Shown piece by piece: positions 33,360 to 40,911 of a stretch of DNA of 55,933 nucleotides. A model generated the notes under the pieces. The model was not told the DNA's origin, searched no databases, and saw only the letters and a program-made list of their open reading frames with translations. Position 1 is the first letter of the stretch; each line of letters begins with the position of its first letter. The position numbers and the translations under genes are program-made. The stretch lies in contig JAJYSV010000021.1 of assembly GCA_021793405.1 (NCBI GenBank), forward strand, positions 1-55,933, read 5' to 3'. The stretch comes from Acidobacteriota bacterium. Its GTDB lineage: Bacteria > Acidobacteriota > Terriglobia > Terriglobales > Acidobacteriaceae.

Positions 33360-34190
33360 ATGACCCAGCTTACCAACGTTGTTATTGAGCGTTTAAAGGC
33401 GATTAAACGCACAACTGATAAAGGGATTTCGCTCTGGTGGGGTCGCGAAATCATGGACGTGCTTGACTATAAGGAATGGAGAGACTTTCGTGAAGTGATC
33501 GACAGGGCAAAGACTTCCTGTGAAATGGCCGGAAATTTTTCGGCTGACCATTTTGTGCCCATGCCCGAAATGGTATCGATCGGAAGTGGGGCGCAGAGAG
33601 AAAGAGAAAACTTTGTCCTCAGCCACTATGCCTGTTATCTCATCGCGATGAATGGTGATCCTGGCAAACCGGAGATCGCCAGCGCACAGAGTTACTTCAC
33701 GGAGCAGACCTACCGCCAAGAACAACAGGATTCGCTTTCAGAATCGGAGCGGAGGCTGGTCATCCGCAATCGAGTGAAGGATGCGAACCGAAAACTAAGT
33801 GGTGCTGCTAAGGTATCGGGGGTGCGAGGTAAAATGTTCGGCGTCTTTCACGACGCTGGGTACAAGGGCCTGTATGGAGGCCTGGGCGTAGAGGCCGTCA
33901 AGGCTCTCAAGAAAATTGATCCCAAGGAGAATCTTCTCGACTGCATGGGGAGAGCGGAACTAGCCGCAAATGAGTTCAGAATCACACAAACCGAGCAGAC
34001 CCTGACCAACAAAGGAATTAAGGGCGAGCAACTGGCTATTGATACACACATGGCAATCGGCAAAAAGGTACGCACGACGATGAGAGATTTGGGCAATCCT
34101 CTTCCGGAGGATCTAGTCGCTGAACCCTCAATAAAAAGGCTTGCGACGTCGAAAGCACGAGAGACAAAACGACTAAAAGCGGATCAATGA
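33360..34190 (+). CDS. dinD: DNA damage-inducible protein D (DinD) homolog
   Basis: The 276-residue protein matches DinD: an N-terminal BRO-N-like domain (ISLWWGREIMDVLDYKEWRD; AKTSCEMAGN; DHFVPMPEMV), the sequence NFVLSHYACYLIAMNGDPGKPEIA, then a second domain near 135-250 (VKDANRKLSGAAKVSGVRGK; FHDAGYKGLYGG). In E. coli DinD is SOS-induced and inhibits RecA filament activity. It is often carried on mobile elements. GGAG precedes the ATG by 7 nt. No recognisable LexA box lies upstream. A perfect TCTCTAGAGA palindrome sits between it and the divergent gene and might be an operator. Confidence 0.88.
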   Translation: MTQLTNVVIERLKAIKRTTDKGISLWWGREIMDVLDYKEWRDFREVIDRAKTSCEMAGNFSADHFVPMPEMVSIGSGAQRERENFVLSHYACYLIAMNGDPGKPEIASAQSYFTEQTYRQEQQDSLSESERRLVIRNRVKDANRKLSGAAKVSGVRGKMFGVFHDAGYKGLYGGLGVEAVKALKKIDPKENLLDCMGRAELAANEFRITQTEQTLTNKGIKGEQLAIDTHMAIGKKVRTTMRDLGNPLPEDLVAEPSIKRLATSKARETKRLKADQ

Positions 34191-34502
34191 AAGTTGCCGA
34201 AAACCAATCCGGCGAGTGGTCCTGATTGCTGTTTGATTGGATCGACTCCAAGAAGCTCAAGGCTCTAATCGCTCGGTTCAACAATGGAATTCGGCGAACC
34301 CGATTGACCTAATCTCAATATTGAAGCCAATTGAGCTTGGCAATCCTGTGGCGCTTGATGTTCATGTCTGAAAAATAGACAAAATTGACTTGTGACTATT
34401 ACGTGACGAAATCGCATCCGTATTCATTCGGTTGCGCTGCTTTAACGGTATATGCTCGGTCCATCGTATTTAGAATCAATATGTTGTAAACTCTGCAGTA
34501 AG
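34191..34502. other. Gene-poor right end of the island
   Basis: No gene is supported in these 312 nt. The stretch is AT-rich and carries the right arm-type repeat candidate (34391-34408). It leads into the right copy of the rnpB 3' end. Confidence 0.4.
34391..34408 (+). repeat. Arm-type repeat candidate, right
   Basis: TTGTGAC-N6-GTGAC, the same pattern and orientation as 31951-31968. It lies 95 bp inside the right end of the island. Confidence 0.4.
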
Positions 34503-34523
34503 TTCGGCTTACAGGCCGCCTGC
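34503..34523 (+). repeat. Right attachment-like repeat: copy of the rnpB 3' end (21 nt)
   Basis: Exact copy of 31893-31913 in the same orientation. It lies only 7 nt from the stop codon of the convergent flavoprotein gene, and no other rnpB sequence precedes it, so it is a fragment and not a second gene. Confidence 0.8.
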
Positions 34524-34530
34524 TGAAGTC

Positions 34531-35943
34531 TTACTGTTCGAAATGCCCGAAGATCACGTTCAGCGATTCCGACAGGGTCGGATGCGAGAAAATTCCTTCC
34601 TGCAACACTGGATAAGGTAGCTTCCCCATCATCGCGAGCTGCACCATCGCCGCGATCTCGCCGCCCTCCATCCCTAAAATAGCCGCACCCAGAATTTGCT
34701 CGGATTTTGCATCGACGATGACCTTCATCAACCCGCGCATCTCGCCAAATTCTCTCGCGCGCGCTACATAAGTCATCGGCATCTTCGCCACGCGTATCGT
34801 CCTTTTTTGTTCGCGAGCCTCTTTTTCTGTCAGCCCGATGCGTCCCAGTTGGGGATCGATAAAGATGGTGTAGGGAACCATCCGCCCTACGATGGTGACA
34901 TCTTTGTTCTCCAGAAGATTGGCGCGCAGAACCCGAAAATCGTCATACGAGATGTGGGTAAACGCCGGGCCGCCTTTCACGTCTCCAATTCCGTAAACGC
35001 CCGCGACATTTGTTTCCAACCGAGCGTTCACTCGGACAAATCCCTTATCGTCGGTCGCAATTCCAGCCGCCGGAAGATCCAAATCCTCTGTATTCGGCGT
35101 GCGTCCCACAGCGACGAGAAGATGGGTCCCTTCCAGCTTCCTCTGCTCGGTCCCTTGGCGAAACTCCAGCGTGATTTTGTTCGCGTCGCCGCCTACCCGC
35201 TGCGTCTTGGCGTCGAGTAGGACTTCGATCCCATCCTCCCGCAAAATTTTCGTGATCTCTTCAACAATGTCGGCATCTTCGTGCGTCAATAACTGCGCGT
35301 CCGATTGCACAATCGTTACCCGGCTGCCAAACCGACGAAACATCTGCCCGAATTCCAGGCCGATATATCCACCGCCCAGTACCAGTAAATGCTCCGGAAC
35401 TTGATCCAGTTCCATGATCGATGCATTATCCAGAACATTCATCAGCGAACGAACTTCGCCGAAACCGTCGATTGGAGGGATAGCCGCACGCGCTCCCGTG
35501 TCGATAAAAATCTTGTCTGCGGTCAGAGAGAGAGTCTCGCCGTCGTTTTTCCTGACGAAAATGGATTTCGCTCTCGTGAATCGCGCGTCCCCATAAATCA
35601 AATCGAGGTTTTCGGTTTTCAGCAGAGCCCTTTCGTTATTGCTGCGCGACTGCAGCACAATATCGTTCTTGCGTTGGCGAACCCGCTCCATCTCCACGCC
35701 GCTCACCCTCGCGAGGACGCCGAACTCTTCGGCTCGGCCACTCAGGTAGGCGAGGCGAGCGCTGGCCACCATCGTTTTCGTCGGAGTGCAACCCGTATTC
35801 ACGCAGGTGCCACCCACATATTTGCGCTCGATCAGGGCGGTGCGCCATCCTGCATTGGCCAGCGCTTTCGACAGGGGCGTACCCCCCTGCCCGGAACCTA
35901 GAATGATGGCATCGTAATGTTCGGCTGAGGTTTCTGAAGACAT
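34531..35943 (-). CDS. Class I pyridine nucleotide-disulfide oxidoreductase (mercuric reductase-like)
   Basis: The 470-residue flavoprotein has an FAD motif ILGSGQGG (14-21) and a redox-active disulfide in GGTCVNTGCTPTK (Cys47/Cys52). It also has an NAD motif LVLGGGYIGLEFG near 185, a second FAD motif YGIGDVKGGPAF near 310 and the dimerisation end SHPTLSE with His and Glu. The family passes electrons from NAD(P)H through FAD to a disulfide or metal. The C-terminal Cys pair of true mercuric reductase is missing, so the substrate is unknown. No E1/E2 genes are adjacent. GAGG lies close to the ATG. Confidence 0.88.
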   Translation of the reverse strand: MSSETSAEHYDAIILGSGQGGTPLSKALANAGWRTALIERKYVGGTCVNTGCTPTKTMVASARLAYLSGRAEEFGVLARVSGVEMERVRQRKNDIVLQSRSNNERALLKTENLDLIYGDARFTRAKSIFVRKNDGETLSLTADKIFIDTGARAAIPPIDGFGEVRSLMNVLDNASIMELDQVPEHLLVLGGGYIGLEFGQMFRRFGSRVTIVQSDAQLLTHEDADIVEEITKILREDGIEVLLDAKTQRVGGDANKITLEFRQGTEQRKLEGTHLLVAVGRTPNTEDLDLPAAGIATDDKGFVRVNARLETNVAGVYGIGDVKGGPAFTHISYDDFRVLRANLLENKDVTIVGRMVPYTIFIDPQLGRIGLTEKEAREQKRTIRVAKMPMTYVARAREFGEMRGLMKVIVDAKSEQILGAAILGMEGGEIAAMVQLAMMGKLPYPVLQEGIFSHPTLSESLNVIFGHFEQ

Positions 35944-35985
35944 ATGGCCTCGGATGTTTGATTTGGCTCGGCGCGCCGTCGGTCG

Positions 35986-36483
35986 TTAATACGAAAGAAA
36001 GACAGCGCGCGAAATTACCAGGATGCTGCCGCCGATCGCGACTGCATCCTCGATCAGAGCAACCGGAAAGTCGTGCCAGTGGAATGTATGCACCCATCCC
36101 TTCCGCACCTCATATCCCAGCAGCGCACCGAGGATCGCGCCCGCCAGGCCGATCGCCGCGCAGGTCTCCCAGTTTGCACCCCAGGCTTGCCCACTCACCA
36201 TGCCGCAGATAAATCCAAAGATTACGCGGCCGATCATTCCAGGGGGCTTTAACCGGCTTGGCGTATTGGGCATCTTGTCGGCGATCAATTCGCCCACGGC
36301 CAGCAGGGTCAGGACCACGACCGCAGCTGTCGTGTGTAGAAAATGAAGCGAACTGCCAGGAATGTGCATGTAGCGGAGATGCAATGTCCAGGCAAGAACT
36401 GCGATGGGGGTAAACGTTCGCAGCCCGGTCAACGCGCCCAGGCAAAACGCGACTAGAAGCACCGGCAAAATGCTGTCAGACAT
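35986..36483 (-). CDS. DUF4126 membrane protein, 165 aa
   Basis: The ATG at 36483 has GGAGGTGTGT directly upstream. The protein has four to five membrane segments (LLVAFCLGALTGLRTFTPIA; AAVVVLTLLAVGELIAD; AAIGLAGAILGALLGYEV; ALIEDAVAIGGSILVI). TGLRTFTP and the ELIADK-like motif are hallmarks of DUF4126, a family of unknown function. Upstream lies a 27-bp tandem repeat that could bind a regulator. Confidence 0.82.
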   Translation of the reverse strand: MSDSILPVLLVAFCLGALTGLRTFTPIAVLAWTLHLRYMHIPGSSLHFLHTTAAVVVLTLLAVGELIADKMPNTPSRLKPPGMIGRVIFGFICGMVSGQAWGANWETCAAIGLAGAILGALLGYEVRKGWVHTFHWHDFPVALIEDAVAIGGSILVISRAVFLSY

Positions 36484-36546
36484 ACACACCTCCACGCGAG
36501 TTCGATGGCGCGCAGCCGCAGAATGATTGCTGGGCCGCCATCTTTA

Positions 36547-36600
36547 TTCCGTTCGAACTGAATTGTAACGGGATTCCGCCCGAACTGAATTGCAGCGGGG
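36547..36600. repeat. Imperfect 27-bp tandem repeat
   Basis: Two adjacent 27-nt units (36547-36573, 36574-36600) share CGAACTGAATTG and differ at about 5 positions. They lie 64-117 bp upstream of the DUF4126 gene. The unit contains AACTGAATTG and, in the first copy, a TTCGAA palindrome. A regulatory binding array or simple duplication is possible. Confidence 0.6.
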
Positions 36601-36719
36601 ATTTGCGATGCGATCAGCGGGAATCTCCGGGACAAGTTCTTTCCGTAATCCCGGCTCGTCTTTCCTGGCGATCCGGGAGTCCAGTCTTCGCGGCGTGATC
36701 GCACAGGCTGGGATCGAAC

Positions 36720-38006
36720 CTATCTCACTCCCACGGCCGCCGGCTCGCGCAGCCAGCCGTAGAGCGGGAACCGCTCGGCCATTTCCAGCACTTGAGCGCG
36801 AATCATTACCAGCCGGGCCGTATCTCCGCGGTGTTCCAGCGCGTCCACGATCCAGCGGCCAATCACTTGCATCTCCGCTTCGCGCATGCCCCGGGTCGTC
36901 AGCGCCGGAGTACCCACGCGGATGCCGCTCGGCTTCATGGGCGGATTGGTATCGAACGGAATCGCATTCTTATTGACCGTAATTCCCGCTTCGCCCAGCG
37001 CCTTTTCCGCCTCGCTGCCGAACATGCCTTTGGAAAACACATCCACCAGCATCAGGTGCGTGTCCGTGCCGCCGGAAACCACTCGATATCCCTCCGCCAT
37101 TAACGACTCCGCCAGCGCCTTCGCGTTCGACACGATCTGCTTGGCATACACCTTGAATTCCGGCTGCAGCGCTTCCTTGAAGGCCACTGCCTTGGCTGCG
37201 ATAATGTGCATCAGCGGGCCGCCTTGTTGTCCCGGGAACACGCTTCGATCGACACTCGCCGCCAAATCCTGATTGCAGAGAATCAACCCAGCGCGCGGGC
37301 CGCGCAATGTTTTGTGGGTCGTCGTGGTTACGATCTGCGCGTGGGGTACCGGTGAAGGGTGCACGCCTGCCGCCACCAGACCGGCAAAGTGCGCCATGTC
37401 CACGACGAGAAACGCGCCGACTTTATCGGCAATCTGCCGCATTCGCGGAAAATCGAAGGTCCTAGGATAGGCGCTGCCGCCGCCGATAATCATCTTCGGC
37501 TTTTCCCGCTCGGCAATCTGCTCCAACTCGTCGTAGTCGATCACCTCGGTATCCTTGCGGACGCCATAGCTAACCACGCGATACAGCTTGCCGGAAAAAT
37601 TCAACTTGTGACCGTGCGTCAGATGTCCGCCATGCGCCAGGTCGAGACCAAGGATCGTATCGCCCGGCTGAATGATCGCCATATACGCCGCCGCATTTGC
37701 CTGCGAGCCGGAGTGCGGCTGCACATTCGCATGCTCTGCGCCGAACAATTGCTTCGCCCGGTCACGCGCCAGATTTTCGACCACATCCGCGTACTCGCAA
37801 CCGCCGTAGTAGCGCTTGCCCGGATAGCCCTCGGCATACTTATTGGTGAAGACTGAACCGGCGGCTTCGAGCACCGCCTCACTGACAAAGTTCTCCGAGG
37901 CAATCATCTCCAGGCCTTCATGCTGGCGCTGGATTTCATGCTGGACAGCGGCGGAAATTTCGGGGTCGGACTGGGCGAGCGGCAGGTGCATACGGTCATT
38001 TGCCAT
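36720..38006 (-). CDS. glyA: Serine hydroxymethyltransferase
   Basis: This PLP enzyme interconverts serine and glycine with tetrahydrofolate, feeding one-carbon metabolism. Hallmarks are MIASENFVS near residue 33, [15 protein letters not shown] near 57, HSGSQAN near 97, and the PLP-lysine motif [14 protein letters not shown] near 230. The 428-residue length is normal. ATG 38006 begins MANDRMHL. It is cytosolic and monocistronic here, divergent from a small unknown gene. Confidence 0.95.
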   Translation of the reverse strand: MANDRMHLPLAQSDPEISAAVQHEIQRQHEGLEMIASENFVSEAVLEAAGSVFTNKYAEGYPGKRYYGGCEYADVVENLARDRAKQLFGAEHANVQPHSGSQANAAAYMAIIQPGDTILGLDLAHGGHLTHGHKLNFSGKLYRVVSYGVRKDTEVIDYDELEQIAEREKPKMIIGGGSAYPRTFDFPRMRQIADKVGAFLVVDMAHFAGLVAAGVHPSPVPHAQIVTTTTHKTLRGPRAGLILCNQDLAASVDRSVFPGQQGGPLMHIIAAKAVAFKEALQPEFKVYAKQIVSNAKALAESLMAEGYRVVSGGTDTHLMLVDVFSKGMFGSEAEKALGEAGITVNKNAIPFDTNPPMKPSGIRVGTPALTTRGMREAEMQVIGRWIVDALEHRGDTARLVMIRAQVLEMAERFPLYGWLREPAAVGVR

Positions 38007-38146
38007 ACTGAAATTCTAACCCACCCGCGTTGGCTTCCATGGTTCAGAACCGGGCTCACGAACTAAGCTTTTTAGAAAGCTAGATGGAAAATAAGTTGAT
38101 GATGAATAATAATAAGAATATTACGACGAATAAGGAGAGCGCCTTC

Positions 38147-38389
38147 ATGCCAAGTGAAAAAGTCAATGACCTTAAAAGGGCTGATATTCTTCGCACTGAG
38201 AAAGTCTTCCGCTGGACCCGTCCGCTGCCTAAATGGACGACCATTGTGAACGGCAGAGAACTGCCTGCCCGACCCCTTGTGCTGCAAGCAGCGGACGTTC
38301 CACCGAATGATCCGACAAATTCTCATCAGGCTGTCGCAAAGCTGAAAAGTTTCGGATTTGAAGTCCGCTATGAAGGAAGGGCGGTTTAG
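38147..38389 (+). CDS. Small hypothetical protein, 80 aa
   Basis: The ATG at 38147 has GGAG 10 nt upstream. An in-frame ATG at 38084 lacks a ribosome site and would add an Asn-rich, low-complexity start. The product is soluble (RWTRPLPKWTTIVNGRELPA; HQAVAKLKSFGFEVRYEGRA), basic and aromatic, with no recognised domain. It precedes the 369-residue gene by 50 nt in the same direction, so they may be co-transcribed. Confidence 0.55.
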   Translation: MPSEKVNDLKRADILRTEKVFRWTRPLPKWTTIVNGRELPARPLVLQAADVPPNDPTNSHQAVAKLKSFGFEVRYEGRAV

Positions 38390-38439
38390 GAACGATTCTT
38401 TCTAGGGCGGAAATCCATCTAAAGTTTTTCGGAGACGAT

Positions 38440-39549
38440 ATGGGCTGGCAAGATTTCCTGATGAAACATGGTCTCGGGTCTCCAGGTTACATCGCGAGAA
38501 CGATGGCCAGGCAATACCGCGCCATGAAAGAGGCGAATCCGTCGTTGGGCGAACGCTCGATTTTGCTTCGATTGTATGCAAACCGAGCAGCTGCTCAGTC
38601 TACCTTGGGTGGTCCAGCAGAATATCGAATGAGTCGAAAGAATCCATCTTTGATGCACGCAGCAGTCGAGAAAAATTCGAACCTCTTTTCTATTGTCAGA
38701 TATGCGGTTTTCATTGAACACCCTGAGCTTCATAACCCACATACTCCGTCGAACAGATTTGAAGTTTTGGATCGCATACTTACTGAGATTCTCGACCGTG
38801 AGGCACCCGATTGGCGCAAGGCATCGCAACTACAGGGACAATTGCACAGAGAGCGGGAGAGTCTGGGTGAGCTTCGGGAACACGCTAACTCGGATTCAGT
38901 AATTCAGCGGAAGGCTCAGGTTGCAGGATTCCGGGAAGGTCTCTCCATCGAAACATCCCTCATAATGTTCGTTGACGCTTGCAAAGAGCCCCGAACGGAC
39001 ACTCTCTTCATTACAGACTCATGGATTGAACCTCGTCTTCAATCGCTGCAGGAACTGCTCTCTGAGCCGATTACCTCGGAACAAGCTGAGGCACTGAGCG
39101 ACTCCTTAGCAAAGCGCTCCAAATTGGATGACGTCATCGAGTGGTTGTCGGATAGCACTTTATCTTGGCGCGCTTTCGATCAGCACAAAAAGGAATCTGA
39201 GCTGAAACTGAGGAGAATAAGAGTCGAGGAACAGAAGCTGAAATACGAGCAGAAGTTTGCAGAAGCCGAAATGGCCTGGATGACGAAGGCAAACACACCT
39301 TGGGAAGCTGCCATGCGGGACAAAGATTTTCAGGCCAAGCACGACCCGTCAGCAGCAGTGCGGAAGTATGGGCATTTAGCCCACAGTTGCCCTAAATGTG
39401 GATCTCCCGAAGTAACTTGGTTCTATTATGTCACTCCTCCACCACCGTATGAGCAGCGGATGTTTCACGGGTTAGCGGGTTGGATGACGGCGTGCGAGGG
39501 GTGCTGTGTAAAGATAGATTTCTTCCGTGAGCGTTCAGTGCATTATTGA
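38440..39549 (+). CDS. Unknown protein with helical core and C-terminal zinc ribbon, 369 aa
   Basis: I do not recognise the family. It starts MGWQDFLMKHGLGSPGYIA, has a long charged, helical centre (coiled-coil-like at residues about 235-285, HKKESELKLRRIRVEEQKLK), and ends with two Cys pairs (CPKCGS near 320, CEGCC near 353) that look like a zinc ribbon. A GGAG lies before the ATG. Such a layout is compatible with a nucleic-acid-binding or defence-type protein, but nothing specific is seen. Codon use looks less GC-rich than the neighbouring housekeeping genes, hinting at transfer. Confidence 0.6.
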   Translation: MGWQDFLMKHGLGSPGYIARTMARQYRAMKEANPSLGERSILLRLYANRAAAQSTLGGPAEYRMSRKNPSLMHAAVEKNSNLFSIVRYAVFIEHPELHNPHTPSNRFEVLDRILTEILDREAPDWRKASQLQGQLHRERESLGELREHANSDSVIQRKAQVAGFREGLSIETSLIMFVDACKEPRTDTLFITDSWIEPRLQSLQELLSEPITSEQAEALSDSLAKRSKLDDVIEWLSDSTLSWRAFDQHKKESELKLRRIRVEEQKLKYEQKFAEAEMAWMTKANTPWEAAMRDKDFQAKHDPSAAVRKYGHLAHSCPKCGSPEVTWFYYVTPPPPYEQRMFHGLAGWMTACEGCCVKIDFFRERSVHY

Positions 39550-39647
39550 CTCTTACGGAACTCGACGTGGAATCGTTGTCCGTGATTGACATGATTCCGG
39601 TCGAGTGGTCGGCAACCCGGAAACTGCCCTGATGTGGGTAATCGCGT

Positions 39648-39858
39648 CTACTGGGAGATGAGTTCCTTCTTGGTTCGTAGCTTCGGCGGCTGCTCGACTC
39701 CTTGTTGCGCCAGCTTCTTGAAGGCGTTGTAGACGAACGATCCCAGGTACCAGCCATCAATATATTTGTAGGGAGTTTCGCCTGTGGTGTAGTGACCGCA
39801 GGGCAGCACTTTCGCGTCAAAATCGACGCCACGGGTGCGAAATTCGCGCGGAAGTGTA
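39648..39858 (-). pseudogene. Truncated copy of the alpha/beta hydrolase 3' end
   Basis: The minus strand encodes RGVDFDAKVLPCGHYTTGET and then GWYLGSFVYNAFKKLAQQGV before a stop. This is the C-terminal end of the hydrolase at 40912-42186. By hand alignment the DNA is about 85% identical over roughly 135 bp (compare 40975-41110). Upstream of about 39858 similarity ends. It is therefore a relic of a second copy, and the two copies flank the cytochrome gene. Confidence 0.75.
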
Positions 39859-39982
39859 AAGGATGTCCAGAGACAATGCGTAAAAGGATGTCATGGAACT
39901 TGACAACACGAGACGTGGGACACCCCTTGTTGATCTGTAGGCAAAATGAAATGTGGATCACCTGCGCCGCCTCCACCTCTGT

Positions 39983-40804
39983 TCAATATTTCTTATACGC
40001 CGGATTAAACTTTGGTCGAGGCTTGGTGTGGATGTACGCCGAGACATCGTAGGCGGTCTGCGCGGACAAAAGACCGGGGCAGGTCTGCGGCATGGTGTGT
40101 TGCACGAAGCGCGCCATCTTGGAGATACCGTTCATGCCTGCGCCGTCGTTGAAAGAGTCCGGCCCCCAGAGCGGCGGGATCAATGGGGGGTGACCTGAGC
40201 CCTCTTTGCCGTGGCAATTGGCACATTGTTCGGCATAGACTCTTGCCCCGTGCTTCGGGTTCGGTTGTAGCGCGGGCAAATCGATCAGCCCTCGGCCGGT
40301 GAATGGCTCGCGAGAGGGTTCAGGTTGCGACAACCACTGGATGTAAGCCACCAACGCATTCATCTCACGGCCATTTTCGGGCGGTGGAGTGCCATTTTCA
40401 CTTCGGGTGAAACACTCCTGGATCCGCTCTTGCAACGATATGACGTGGCCCGCCCGCTTGTTATACATAGGAAAAAGCGCGGGTAGCCCGACCATTGGCG
40501 AGGCGTGCTGCGCGACGCCGCCTTCAAGGTGGCAGTCACTACAGGCGAGTTTATTTCCGGTGTATTGGGGCGCATACACGGGCGTGCTGTTGAATAGTTG
40601 AATGCCGTAACGAATGTTGTCTCCGGTTGGGCTGGCTGGAATTGTGTTTGGATTGGGCGCTTGCCATGCCGACCGTGTTGCCTGCTTCCCAGGACGCGGA
40701 AACTTCGGTAGTGGAATGTGAATCGATCCCAGTCCAGGCAGGACCACCAGCGCATAGATAACTGCAAGAGAGAACCGGAACGCGAGATGACTGCGCAGCT
40801 TCAC
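39983..40804 (-). CDS. Dihaem cytochrome c, thiosulfate dehydrogenase (TsdA)-like
   Basis: The 273-residue protein has an N-terminal hydrophobic export signal (FSLAVIYALVVLPGLGS) and two c-type haem motifs, CSDCH (88-92) and CANCH (194-198). Between them RIQECFTRSENG places a Cys at 131 in the position of the distal haem-ligand Cys of TsdA-type thiosulfate dehydrogenases. The following MNALVAYIQWLS is also typical. Oxidation of thiosulfate to tetrathionate in the periplasm is therefore possible, but a neutral name is safer. The GTG start at 40804 lacks a good ribosome site. It is flanked by two copies of the hydrolase 3' end. Confidence 0.75.
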   Translation of the reverse strand: MKLRSHLAFRFSLAVIYALVVLPGLGSIHIPLPKFPRPGKQATRSAWQAPNPNTIPASPTGDNIRYGIQLFNSTPVYAPQYTGNKLACSDCHLEGGVAQHASPMVGLPALFPMYNKRAGHVISLQERIQECFTRSENGTPPPENGREMNALVAYIQWLSQPEPSREPFTGRGLIDLPALQPNPKHGARVYAEQCANCHGKEGSGHPPLIPPLWGPDSFNDGAGMNGISKMARFVQHTMPQTCPGLLSAQTAYDVSAYIHTKPRPKFNPAYKKY

Positions 40805-40911
40805 GACAAGGCGAATATACGCCCGGCAATGTTGCGTTCAAAGACACTTCTCTTAATCTGCGATAAGCGTATGTAATCGATATATGCGATATACGTCCAT
40901 CTTCGGCTGAC

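Larger units (their letters stand above)
31914..34523. mobile_element. Small genomic island inserted at the rnpB 3' end
   Basis: The segment is bounded by exact 21-nt direct repeats (31893-31913 and 34503-34523) of the rnpB 3' end. It contains dinD, a winged-helix-like gene, a small unknown gene and a frameshifted gene, with long gene-poor stretches and lower GC content than the flanks by eye. No integrase or other recombinase is recognisable, so the element is either a deletion remnant or a non-autonomous island mobilised in trans. Before insertion, rnpB would have ended about 8 nt from the stop of the convergent flavoprotein gene. Confidence 0.72.

Noticed and set aside
36690-36720. A GGTTCGATCCC-like sequence on the minus strand that resembles a tRNA T-arm
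   Set aside because: The flanking 5-nt stem does not pair and no acceptor or anticodon arm can be drawn, so it is not a tRNA.
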